A stretch of DNA of 36,279 bases from an uncultured Prevotella sp. Its GTDB lineage: Bacteria; Bacteroidota; Bacteroidia; Bacteroidales; Bacteroidaceae. A program made the position numbers and the translations under genes. The notes beneath the pieces were generated by a model. It did not search any database and was not told the origin of the DNA. It was given only the letters and a program-made list of their open reading frames with translations. The stretch is from NCBI GenBank assembly GCA_900553465.1, contig USDT01000028.1, positions 1 to 36,279 on the forward strand, in the 5' to 3' direction. Shown here piece by piece: positions 7,406-14,585 of the stretch (the stretch's first letter is position 1; every line of letters begins with the position of its first letter).

Positions 7406-8473
7406 ATGGCATTGAATTTAGAACCATTACGCTTGCCGAGTGACAACAACGAACGTCCCTTGGTCATAGCAGGCCCATGCTCGGCCGAATCAGAAGAACA
7501 AGTGATGACAACCGCACGCCAGCTGGCTGACAAAGGCTGCCGTATGTTCCGTGCCGGAGTGTGGAAACCACGTACCAAACCGGGTGGTTTCGAAGGGCAG
7601 GGCGAGACTGCATTGCCGTGGTTGCAGAATGTCAAGAAGGCTACAGGAATGCTTGTTGCTACAGAAGTGGCAACGCCCGAACACGTCGAACTGGCTTTGA
7701 AATACGATATAGATATCCTTTGGGTGGGTGCACGAACTTCTGCCAATCCGTTCGCAATGCAGGCACTGGCCGACAGTCTTAAGGGTGTTGACGTTCCGGT
7801 TTTGGTGAAAAATCCTGTAAATCCCGACCTCGAGCTGTGGATTGGAGCGCTCGAACGCATCAATCAGGCTGGTATTACACGTCTTGCGGCCATCCATCGC
7901 GGATTCTCAAGCTATGACAAGAAAATCTACCGCAACCTTCCCATGTGGCAGATTCCTATCGAGTTGCGCCGTCGTTTCCCCTCTTTGCCGATACTCTGCG
8001 ATCCAAGTCATATCGGAGGAACACGCGAACTGATTGCTCCTCTCTGCCAGCAGGCAATGGACCTTGGTTTCGACGGACTCATCGTAGAGAGCCATTGCTC
8101 ACCCGACTGTGCATGGAGTGATGCCAAGCAGCAGGTTACACCAGACGTTCTCGATTACATTCTGAGCCTTCTGGTAATCCGTGATGAGAAAGTGACGACC
8201 GAAGGTATACACACGCTGCGCAAGCAGATTGACGAGCTGGACAATCAGCTTATCGAGCTCCTTGCAAAGCGTATGAGAGTATGTCGTGAGATTGGACAGT
8301 ACAAGAAAGAACACAATATGACAGTGCTTCAGACATCGCGCTACAATGAGATTCTCGATAAGCGCGGCGCGCAGGGAGCCTTGTGTGGTATGAGTTCTGA
8401 CTTCATACGTTCTGTCTTTGAGGAAGTGCACGAAGAGTCTGTAAGACAACAGATGGAGATAATCAATCAGTGA
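7406..8473 (+). CDS. Bifunctional DAHP synthase / chorismate mutase (AroQ type)
   Basis: 355 aa in two domains. Residues 1-255 are a class I 3-deoxy-7-phosphoheptulonate synthase of the KDO8PS-like subfamily, with IAGPCSAES, FRAGVWKPRTKPGGFEG, VGART and CDPSHIGG; it joins phosphoenolpyruvate and erythrose 4-phosphate, the entry to the shikimate pathway. Residues about 268-355 are an all-helical AroQ chorismate mutase (LRKQIDELDNQLIELLAKRM, then SRYNEIL). The C-terminal fusion, as in Bacteroidetes and Porphyromonas-type enzymes, lets prephenate regulate entry. Third gene of the aromatic operon, after a 113-base spacer with a hairpin. Confidence 0.95.
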   Translation: MALNLEPLRLPSDNNERPLVIAGPCSAESEEQVMTTARQLADKGCRMFRAGVWKPRTKPGGFEGQGETALPWLQNVKKATGMLVATEVATPEHVELALKYDIDILWVGARTSANPFAMQALADSLKGVDVPVLVKNPVNPDLELWIGALERINQAGITRLAAIHRGFSSYDKKIYRNLPMWQIPIELRRRFPSLPILCDPSHIGGTRELIAPLCQQAMDLGFDGLIVESHCSPDCAWSDAKQQVTPDVLDYILSLLVIRDEKVTTEGIHTLRKQIDELDNQLIELLAKRMRVCREIGQYKKEHNMTVLQTSRYNEILDKRGAQGALCGMSSDFIRSVFEEVHEESVRQQMEIINQ

Positions 8474-8537
8474 TGGTCTGAATCTCTTATAAAACACCCC
8501 TTTAAACATTTTTGTCATAAAATAATAGAAATCATGC

Positions 8538-8566
8538 TTGTGTATGATTTTTATGTAGTAATTTTG
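8538..8566 (+). promoter_or_regulatory. Internal promoter for tyrA, nearly leaderless
   Basis: TTG (8538-8540), 18 bases, TAATTTTG (8559-8566), then ATG at 8574. The transcript start would fall within a few bases of the start codon. This would allow tyrA and the downstream regulator to be expressed when the attenuator is closed. Confidence 0.6.
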
Positions 8567-8573
8567 AACAACG

Positions 8574-9368
8574 ATGAGAATATTGGTAATGGGAGCAGGT
8601 AAGATGGGAAGTTTTTTTCTCGACCTGCTCAGTTTCAGTCATGAAACGGCAGTCTACGAGAAAGATCCTCTACGCATGCGTTTCACATATAATTGCCGGC
8701 GTTTCACCAGTCCGGAAGAGATACGGGAGTTTTCTCCTGAACTGGTCATCAATGCTGTGACAGTGAAATACACTATTCCCGCATTTGAGGAAATCATTCC
8801 TTATCTTCCTTCTCAGTGTATGCTGAGCGACATTTCGTCCGTAAAGACCGGGTTGCAGGCATTCTATGAGCAGTGTGGTCATCCTTATGTGTCAACCCAT
8901 CCCATGTTCGGTCCTACGTTCGCAAACCTGAGCCAGCTCAGCCACGAGAACGCAATAATCATCAGTGAAGGCTGTGCTGAGGGGCAATCTTTCTTCAGAA
9001 AGCTTTACGCCTCGCTTGGACTGAATATCTACGATTACACTTTCGATGAACACGACCGCACTGTGGCCTATTCGCTCAGTATTCCTTTCGTCAGCACATT
9101 TGTATTCGCAGCCGTCATGAAGCATCAGGATGCACCCGGTACAACGTTCAAACGCCATATGTCGATAGCACGTGGAGTGCTCGGCGAAGACGACTATCTG
9201 TTACAGGAGATACTGTTCAATCCTTACACCCACGATCAGGTGTCACAAATACGCGACGAACTTAAAGAGCTTCTCAATATCATTGACAGTAAGGACTCTG
9301 AAGGAATGAAAGCCTATCTCACCAAGATTCGCAACAATGTCAAGCCCGACATTGACAAGATAAAATAA
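8574..9368 (+). CDS. tyrA: Prephenate (or arogenate) dehydrogenase
   Basis: 264 aa. Oxidative decarboxylation of prephenate to 4-hydroxyphenylpyruvate for Tyr synthesis. The N terminus is a Rossmann nucleotide-binding fold (ILVMGAGKMGSFF, the GxGxxG-type loop), followed by DISSVKT and the STHPMFGPT motif with the catalytic-region histidine; the C-terminal helical dimerisation domain contains EHDRTVAYS. There is no ACT or chorismate mutase domain. Last gene of the aromatic cluster. The sigma-54 regulator starts only 12 bases after it and may be transcribed with it. Confidence 0.93.
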   Translation: MRILVMGAGKMGSFFLDLLSFSHETAVYEKDPLRMRFTYNCRRFTSPEEIREFSPELVINAVTVKYTIPAFEEIIPYLPSQCMLSDISSVKTGLQAFYEQCGHPYVSTHPMFGPTFANLSQLSHENAIIISEGCAEGQSFFRKLYASLGLNIYDYTFDEHDRTVAYSLSIPFVSTFVFAAVMKHQDAPGTTFKRHMSIARGVLGEDDYLLQEILFNPYTHDQVSQIRDELKELLNIIDSKDSEGMKAYLTKIRNNVKPDIDKIK

Positions 9369-9380
9369 TAAAAACAATTC

Positions 9381-10724
9381 ATGGCAAGCATACTTATTGT
9401 AGAAGACGACATAACATTTGCCACGATGATCAATTCGTGGTTGCGCAGAAAAGGTTTTGTTTCGGAAAAGGTGAGTTCCGTATCGGCTGCAAAGTCAAAG
9501 ATGCAGGATTCCGGTAACGCATACGACCTGATACTGTCCGACCTGCGTCTGCCCGACCACGACGGCCTTGTGCTGCTCGAGTGGATGCGTCAGTGTGACA
9601 TAGACATACCTTTTATCGTCATGACGAGTTATGCTGAAGTACAGAATGCTGTGCTTGCCATGAAGTCGGGGGCTGCCGACTATATTGCAAAACCGCTTCA
9701 GCCCGACATCCTTCTTCAGAAAATCAACGACGCGCTTGCCAAACGTCAGCCTGTAGTCAGGCCCGTGACAGAAGCCGCTCCTGCACCGACCGCATCGCAG
9801 TCGGTGCCGCGTCATATAGAAGGAAACGACCGCGCTTCCAAACAACTTTATGAATATATCTCGCTCGTGGCGCCGACACCAATGTCTGTTCTCATTCTCG
9901 GAGCGAGCGGCACGGGCAAGGAATACGCTGCCCGTCGCATACATGAGTTGAGCCGTAGGGCCGGCAAGAGATTTCTTGCCATCGATTGTGGAGCCATACC
10001 TAAGGATGTTGCGGCATCCGAGTTCTTCGGACATGTGAAGGGAGCCTACACAGGCGCCGTGACCGACAAGAAGGGAGCTTTCGAAGAAGCCGACGGAGGA
10101 ACATTGTTCCTTGACGAAGTCGGCAATCTCGCTTACGATGTCCAGGTGCAGCTTTTGCGTGCCTTGCAGGAACGGCGCATACGTCCACTGGGTTCGACAA
10201 AGGAAATAGAAGTTGACATCCGCCTTATTTGTGCCACAAATGAAAATCTTGCAGAACGCGTCACTGACGGTGGATTCCGCGAAGACCTCTACCACCGCAT
10301 AAGCGAGTTCACCATCCACATGCCCGAGCTCAAGGAGCGTGGCAATGACCTTTTCCTCTTTGCAGACCTTTTCGTCAAGCAGGCCAACGAGGAGCTGGGG
10401 CGCAATGTGCTCGGCTTTGACGACAAAGCCTCCGAGATGCTGGCACGATACGACTGGCCGGGCAACCTGCGCGAGCTTAACAATGTGGTGAAGCGCGCCA
10501 CGCTGCTCACGCGCGGACAATATATAGGTGTTGACGAACTGTCGCAGTCGCTTGGTCCTGTCAATCATGAGAACATGGCTCTGCGCGATGAGAACGACGA
10601 ACTACAGCGCATCAAGGCTGCCTTGCGTGCTACGGGAGGCAATAAAAGCAAGACTGCACGTCTGCTTGCTATTGATCGCAAGACTCTTTACAACAAAATG
10701 CAGAAATACGGCATCGAATTGTAG
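9381..10724 (+). CDS. NtrC-family sigma-54-dependent response regulator
   Basis: 447 aa with three domains. Receiver, residues 1-120: acidic pocket EDD (8-10), phospho-acceptor Asp54 (SDLRLPD), Thr82 and Lys104 region. AAA+ sigma-54 activator, about 148-380: Walker A GASGTGKE (174-181), the sigma-54 contact loop GAYTGA (221-226, Tyr for the usual Phe, which is common), Walker B TLFLDE (241-246), and DWPGNLREL. Fis-type helix-turn-helix at the C terminus (GGNKSKTARLLAIDRKTLY). Such proteins use ATP to open promoters held by sigma-54 RNA polymerase. Two -24/-12 promoters lie close downstream (10848-10863 and 14482-14497), and a hybrid kinase with an Hpt domain two genes downstream is the likely phosphate donor. 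Confidence 0.95.
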   Translation: MASILIVEDDITFATMINSWLRRKGFVSEKVSSVSAAKSKMQDSGNAYDLILSDLRLPDHDGLVLLEWMRQCDIDIPFIVMTSYAEVQNAVLAMKSGAADYIAKPLQPDILLQKINDALAKRQPVVRPVTEAAPAPTASQSVPRHIEGNDRASKQLYEYISLVAPTPMSVLILGASGTGKEYAARRIHELSRRAGKRFLAIDCGAIPKDVAASEFFGHVKGAYTGAVTDKKGAFEEADGGTLFLDEVGNLAYDVQVQLLRALQERRIRPLGSTKEIEVDIRLICATNENLAERVTDGGFREDLYHRISEFTIHMPELKERGNDLFLFADLFVKQANEELGRNVLGFDDKASEMLARYDWPGNLRELNNVVKRATLLTRGQYIGVDELSQSLGPVNHENMALRDENDELQRIKAALRATGGNKSKTARLLAIDRKTLYNKMQKYGIEL

Positions 10725-10739
10725 ACGATTCCACAAAAA

Positions 10740-10760
10740 GGTGTGGAATTTTTCCACACC
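10740..10760. promoter_or_regulatory. Candidate upstream activating site of the NtrC-type regulator
   Basis: Perfect inverted repeat GGTGTGGAA-TTT-TTCCACACC, centred about 99 bases before the -24 GG of the next promoter, which is in the usual range for sigma-54 enhancers. Further CCACA half-sites lie at 10731-10735 and 10764-10768. The core TGTG-N9-CACA recurs before the hsp20 promoter. It could also act as a terminator for the regulator gene, but no T-run follows. Confidence 0.55.
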
Positions 10761-10847
10761 ATCTCCACACTTTCCCCAATATTGTTTTTAGCTATTATTT
10801 TACGTATTATCCTCATTATCAGTGTAATACGATTATTTGGCACGTTT

Positions 10848-10863
10848 TGGCACGCACGTTGCA
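10848..10863 (+). promoter_or_regulatory. Consensus sigma-54 (-24/-12) promoter
   Basis: TGGCACG-CACG-TTGCA is a full match to the sigma-54 consensus TGGCACG-N4-TTGCW. The invariant GG is 10849-10850 and the invariant GC 10861-10862, with correct spacing. Transcription would start near 10874, about 45 bases before the ATG of the 68-aa exported protein. An extra TTGGCACG copy (10837-10844) lies just upstream without its own TTGC. Confidence 0.9.
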
Positions 10864-10919
10864 CTATTACTTAGCGGATAAACGAGAATAATATTCACAA
10901 AATTAAAAACAATAAGATT

Positions 10920-11126
10920 ATGAAAAAGTTATTTTTTGCAGCTCTTGTAGCAACAATGGTAGTTTCAGTAAGCAACGCATTTGCAGGTTATGAATCTTCA
11001 GTATCGGCTCCTGTTTCTCTTCAGGACGAACCGGACAGCGTAGCAACCCCGGTTGTACCGGCCGACAGCAGCGTCGTAAGCGACAGCACTGCACAGACAG
11101 CGCCAGCTACCATCGTTCTGCAGTAA
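10920..11126 (+). CDS. 68-aa exported protein under a sigma-54 promoter
   Basis: The product has a clear signal peptide (KKLFFAALVATMVVSVSNAFA, cleavage near residue 22) and a mature part of about 45 residues rich in Ser, Val, Pro, Ala and Asp (repeated VxPADSS/SDSTAQTAP-like stretches). There are no cysteines and no lipobox, so it is probably periplasmic or secreted and largely disordered. It lies between the NtrC-type regulator and its probable kinase, behind a consensus -24/-12 promoter, and is followed by a strong terminator, so it forms a single-gene output of the circuit. The family is not recognised. It may be a stress effector, an envelope-associated peptide or a feedback signal to the kinase; none of these is shown by sequence. 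Confidence 0.85.
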   Translation: MKKLFFAALVATMVVSVSNAFAGYESSVSAPVSLQDEPDSVATPVVPADSSVVSDSTAQTAPATIVLQ

Positions 11127-11200
11127 GCTGAATGAAATCAGGCACTATTTAAAAACATTTTTCTGACATGACGGTTTTGAGAAAGCATTAGCAGAGGACG

Positions 11201-11240
11201 GTTCCGGTTGTTGACATTGTCGACGGCCGGAACTTTTCTT
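11201..11240 (+). terminator. Terminator of the small exported protein gene
   Basis: GTTCCGG (11201-11207) pairs with CCGGAAC (11227-11233) and an inner GTTGAC pairs with GTCGAC around ATT; TTTTCTTGTTT follows. It separates the sigma-54 unit from the kinase gene. Otherwise 11127-11358 is AT-rich intergenic sequence. Confidence 0.8.
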
Positions 11241-11323
11241 GTTTACCTGTCGTGTTTGTCCTTCCTATGCCGGCATTGTCTTTTTTTAATAACGCATTTT
11301 GCTGCCGTTATTCATTATATTGC

Positions 11324-11331
11324 TATTTTTG
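11324..11331 (+). promoter_or_regulatory. -7 box of the histidine kinase gene
   Basis: TATTTTTG matches TAnnTTTG and lies 27 bases before the start codon; a TTTTG at 11297-11301 is a possible -33 element with a slightly long 22-base spacer. Confidence 0.55.
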
Positions 11332-11358
11332 CAACAGTAAACAAGAAGCCGATACGAG

Positions 11359-13827
11359 ATGAGAAGAATCAGCGTTCCGCTCAAGGTAGCCCTGGGGTAT
11401 ATATTTGTTGTGTTCATTCTGGGCCTGTCCGCATGGCTGGTCTATGGCAATACACGTTCGTTCATCAGTATGAACGAGGCCGAGCGCACGTTCATGCAAA
11501 GACGTAATGTGGCCGACAGTCTTATCTACAGTTTTCTCGAAATGAACAACAACGAGCATTCTGTCTATTTCGGCATAGAAGGTAGTTGGCCTGCGTTCGA
11601 CCGCTCGGTGACTGTCACGCAGAACATTGCCGACACTCTCAGTACGCTGGTCGCTGATTCTCTGCTGCGTGTGAAGATTGAACAGCTTGTTCTGCTGCTC
11701 GAACGCAAACGCGAAAACACACGCACCATGATGGGCGTGATGTCACGCAGTGGCGGCGGAACCTATCTAAACAGCAAACTGCACAATCTGCATACCGGCC
11801 GCGACTCGCTCGTCATTCATCCCGAAGGGGCCGAGCTACGAGAGAAACGAGAGACGGTGTATGAAGTGGTGAAGACCAAAAAGAACTTCTTCGGCCGTCT
11901 GGCCGACGCTTTCCGTAAGTCGCGCAACGACACGGTGAGCGTGCGTTCCAACCGTGGCACACTCAAGGCCGACAGCGTGAAGCGTAGTCTCAACATCGGC
12001 GATACGGTGGCCGGTGTGCTTGCCGAGATAAAGAAGGCTGAGGCAGAAGACCGGCTCGAACGAATGGCCGACATGGACCGCAGCGAGAAAGACATGCAGC
12101 TCGTGGGCGTACAGCTTGCCCAGCGCATAGACCAGTTGCTCAAAGACATACGCACCGACGCCTATCTGTCTGTTCAGGCATCCTTCGAACGCGATGTGGC
12201 CGAGCGCCGTGCCGTGATGAACAAGATAATACTTCTCTCGGCAGTGGTGCTTCTCTCGGCCGTGGTCTTGCTCGTGAACATACGTCGCGACGTGCAACGC
12301 GACAAGGAATACAGTGAGAATCTGGAGAAGGCAAAGAACCGCAGCGAGCAGCTCCTGCAGCAACGTGAGCGACTGTTGCTCACCATCACTCACGACATAA
12401 AGGCCCCAGCGGCCTCCATTTCCGGATTCATCGGGCTCCTGGGCGAGTATGTTGATGGCGGCAAACCGGCCCTCTATCTGAAGAATATACGCAACTCAGC
12501 CGCCCATTTGCTGCGTCTTGTGGGCGCTCTGCTCGACTACCATCAGTTGGAGAAAGGTCGTGTGGAAGTGAAGAATATAAGTTTCCGCCCGTCGCAGCTT
12601 GTGACCGATTGTGTGGATGAGATGCGACCGCAGGCCGATTCGAAGGGACTGAAGCTCGTCTGTGTCACGTCCGACTGTGGTTCCAGCGTATGTCTGGGCG
12701 ACGCTTTCCGCATACGTCAGATACTGGACAATCTGCTCAGCAACGCTCTGAAATACACATTCGTCGGCGAGGTGCGTGTCACGGCCGGTGTGAGCAACGG
12801 CCGTCTGCTGCTCAAGGTGGCCGACACGGGACAGGGCATGACGCCGGAGGAGAGTCGCCGCGTGTTTGATGCCTTCACACGTCTGGACGGTGCACAGGGC
12901 ATAGAGGGTGTCGGACTCGGTCTTTCCATTACTCGTGAGCTCGTCAGTCTGCTTGGTGGTAATGTGTCGCTGAAGTCTGTGAAGGGGCAGGGCACCACGT
13001 TCTTCGTCACACTTCCGGTGGAAGTTTCGCAGACAGCAGACGAACCTGCGGAACAGCCTGTTGCTAAAGAAGTGCCTGTGTTGCCTCCGTGCGAAAGTCT
13101 TAACATCATCATCATCGACGACGACAAACTGCAGTTGCAGCTTCTCACGGAGATGCTCTCGCGGCTTTCCGGCGGGAAATGGCATCTTACCGTGTGCCAC
13201 CGCATAGCGGAAGTGCGCCGTCAGCTCGCATCGTCTACGTTCGACATTCTGATAACCGACATCGAGATGCCGGAGATGAACGGTGCCGACTTCATTCGTT
13301 CCATAGACCGTAGTCACATGGCTGTGGTAGCCATGACCGCCCACGACAAGGGTGCGCGCCCGCAATTAGAGGAGGCTGGATTCGACGCATGCCTGTTCAA
13401 GCCGTTCGATATGGACACTTTGGCAGGTGTCATCATGTCGGTTACGGGCCGCAAGGTGGATACAGCCACAGCCGGACCGAAGGCCGATGAGGGCCGCTTC
13501 GCGCCGCTCACGGCTTTTGCCGCAGGCGATGAGGAGGCCGAACGCGAGATTCTCACAAGCTTCTATGGCGAACTGACGACCCATGAGGATGCCCTGCGTG
13601 CAGCTGCCGAAGGTTGCGACCGCAAGTCTGCCGCACGCGTATCGCACAAGGCTTTGCCCGTGCTCACTATGATTAAGGCCGACGTTGTTGCCGAACTCGA
13701 CAGATTGTCGGCCGCAAAGGTAGATTTTCTTTCCGAACAGGATTTCAAGGAATGCTGTTCGGCTGCGATAGAAGAGATGGAGAAAATACGCCTTGAGCTG
13801 GAGGCATTGTTACGGTCTGAAGCCTGA
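11359..13827 (+). CDS. Hybrid sensor histidine kinase with receiver and Hpt domains
   Basis: 822 aa. TM1 (about residues 9-29) and TM2 (about 288-308) enclose a periplasmic sensor region of about 255 residues with no recognised fold. Then follow a HisKA domain with phospho-acceptor His345 (TITHDIKAP), an HATPase domain with N box DNLLSNALKY, ADTGQGM and GVGLGLS, a receiver (IIIIDDDK, phospho-acceptor Asp634 in ITDIEMPEMNG, the MTAHD Thr region and the FKPF Lys), and a C-terminal Hpt-like domain with candidate His763 (VSHKALPVLTMIKA). This gives an internal His-Asp-His relay ready to pass phosphate to Asp54 of the NtrC-type regulator. The gene has its own promoter, so kinase and regulator can be made without sigma-54. 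The signal sensed is unknown. Confidence 0.93.
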   Translation: MRRISVPLKVALGYIFVVFILGLSAWLVYGNTRSFISMNEAERTFMQRRNVADSLIYSFLEMNNNEHSVYFGIEGSWPAFDRSVTVTQNIADTLSTLVADSLLRVKIEQLVLLLERKRENTRTMMGVMSRSGGGTYLNSKLHNLHTGRDSLVIHPEGAELREKRETVYEVVKTKKNFFGRLADAFRKSRNDTVSVRSNRGTLKADSVKRSLNIGDTVAGVLAEIKKAEAEDRLERMADMDRSEKDMQLVGVQLAQRIDQLLKDIRTDAYLSVQASFERDVAERRAVMNKIILLSAVVLLSAVVLLVNIRRDVQRDKEYSENLEKAKNRSEQLLQQRERLLLTITHDIKAPAASISGFIGLLGEYVDGGKPALYLKNIRNSAAHLLRLVGALLDYHQLEKGRVEVKNISFRPSQLVTDCVDEMRPQADSKGLKLVCVTSDCGSSVCLGDAFRIRQILDNLLSNALKYTFVGEVRVTAGVSNGRLLLKVADTGQGMTPEESRRVFDAFTRLDGAQGIEGVGLGLSITRELVSLLGGNVSLKSVKGQGTTFFVTLPVEVSQTADEPAEQPVAKEVPVLPPCESLNIIIIDDDKLQLQLLTEMLSRLSGGKWHLTVCHRIAEVRRQLASSTFDILITDIEMPEMNGADFIRSIDRSHMAVVAMTAHDKGARPQLEEAGFDACLFKPFDMDTLAGVIMSVTGRKVDTATAGPKADEGRFAPLTAFAAGDEEAEREILTSFYGELTTHEDALRAAAEGCDRKSAARVSHKALPVLTMIKADVVAELDRLSAAKVDFLSEQDFKECCSAAIEEMEKIRLELEALLRSEA

Positions 13828-13865
13828 TTGTGCAGCATATCTCCACCTGTAGCGGAGTCTGTTGT

Positions 13866-13925
13866 CCGGCGATTGGCATTATTGCATAAATATGCAGAAT
13901 TCTGTATATTTATGTAACACGCCGG
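13866..13925. repeat. 30-bp near-perfect palindrome inside a larger hairpin
   Basis: CATAAATATGCA-GAATTC-TGTATATTTATG (13885-13914) has one mismatch between arms; an outer CCGGCG (13866-13871) and CGCCGG (13920-13925) pair around it. It may be the kinase terminator structure or a two-fold protein site. Each half (TGCATAAATATGCA and TGTATATTTATGTA, 6 bases apart) resembles arginine-repressor boxes in spacing and base content, but no arginine gene is nearby. Confidence 0.55.
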
Positions 13926-13969
13926 GACCGTCAACTCCTCATAGCTCGAATATTTTCAACCGAAGACGT

Positions 13970-14175
13970 TCCCGGTCGCAAATACGCGAATTTTGAGAAG
14001 ATTGGTAAATGGTTGATAAACAAGGATATACACATTACTGCGTGCCTGTTGCCTTTTCTTCGTCCTGCGATATAGTCCGTTTCGCCTCTTGATTAAGCCC
14101 ATATTAGGGTGTCAAATGCTTCATTTCGTGCCCTGATAAAGTCCGTTTCGTACCGTGAAACAGGCTTTATCGCAG
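13970..14175. repeat. Diverged partial copy C of the long repeat family
   Basis: Shares CGCAAATACGCGAA with copy B and a similar order of CCGTTTC and GCCCATATTAGGGTGT motifs (copies A and B: GCCCATTTCAGGGTGT). It is bounded on the right by an inverted repeat of about 20 bases: CTGCGATATAGTCCGTTTC (from 14065) against the complement of GTGAAACAGGCTTTATCGCAG (ending 14175, part quoted). Homology to A and B is partial and judged by eye. No ORF here is convincing. Confidence 0.45.
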
Positions 14176-14480
14176 ACGCAGTGATTTTCTACAGCAATTC
14201 CGTTCTCGCGTTTCGGGCTTTTCGGTCTTTTTTTCCCTGTGTCTGCTTTTCTATTTTGCAAATTTTTATTGTCAAAATTTTTTACTTTTTGTATTGTATA
14301 TTTATTCATTTTATCTTGCAAAACCGCCTCCCGTGTGTCAATGTGTCACATTGTTGTCATGCCGTAACAGGGCCGTAAGTTGAAAAAAGTTTACGTATGT
14401 TTAAAATCACACTGTGCAATGTTTAACGATGTTTGCACGAGTGTTAAAAACTCCGCCATCGGGGCTGACAATGCGTCATG
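14176..14480. other. AT-rich region upstream of the hsp20 promoter
   Basis: Non-coding stretch with T-rich runs (14227-14300). A perfect 15-base palindrome CAATGTG-T-CACATTG (14339-14353) overlaps a TGTG-N9-CACA motif at 14334-14350, and GTGCAA ... TTGCAC lies near 14416-14440. Short ORFs here have no RBS or recognisable protein features. Confidence 0.5.
14334..14350. promoter_or_regulatory. Second candidate activator site (TGTG-N9-CACA)
   Basis: TGTG (14334-14337), nine bases, CACA (14347-14350), centred about 141 bases before the -24 GG of the hsp20 promoter. Same half-sites and spacing as the site at 10742-10758. Shared motif plus distance suggests an enhancer for the NtrC-type regulator; this is inference from two sites only. 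Confidence 0.4.
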
Positions 14481-14481
14481 C

Positions 14482-14497
14482 GGGCACGTTTGTTGCA
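14482..14497 (+). promoter_or_regulatory. Sigma-54 (-24/-12) promoter of hsp20
   Basis: GGGCACG-TTTG-TTGCA matches the consensus TGGCACG-N4-TTGCW except for G in place of the first T. The invariant GG (14483-14484) and GC (14495-14496) and their spacing are intact. Transcription would start near 14508, leaving a leader of about 75 bases. Confidence 0.78.
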
Positions 14498-14585
14498 TAT
14501 GCATAAGTGAGCGTCTGAAGTCCAGACAACGGAGGATGCCAGGAAAGCATAGTGTAACATAAAATAAAAACAGGAGGATTGATTT

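Noticed and set aside
9495..10568. 357-codon minus-strand ORF opposite the NtrC-type regulator
   Set aside because: Antisense shadow; the plus strand contains all expected motifs of the regulator.
12496..13365. 289-codon minus-strand ORF opposite the histidine kinase
   Set aside because: Antisense shadow; Cys/His/Arg-rich translation with no domain pattern.
14109..14378. 89-codon Phe/Cys-rich ORF upstream of hsp20
   Set aside because: It reflects T-rich non-coding sequence and crosses the palindromic repeat and the candidate activator site.
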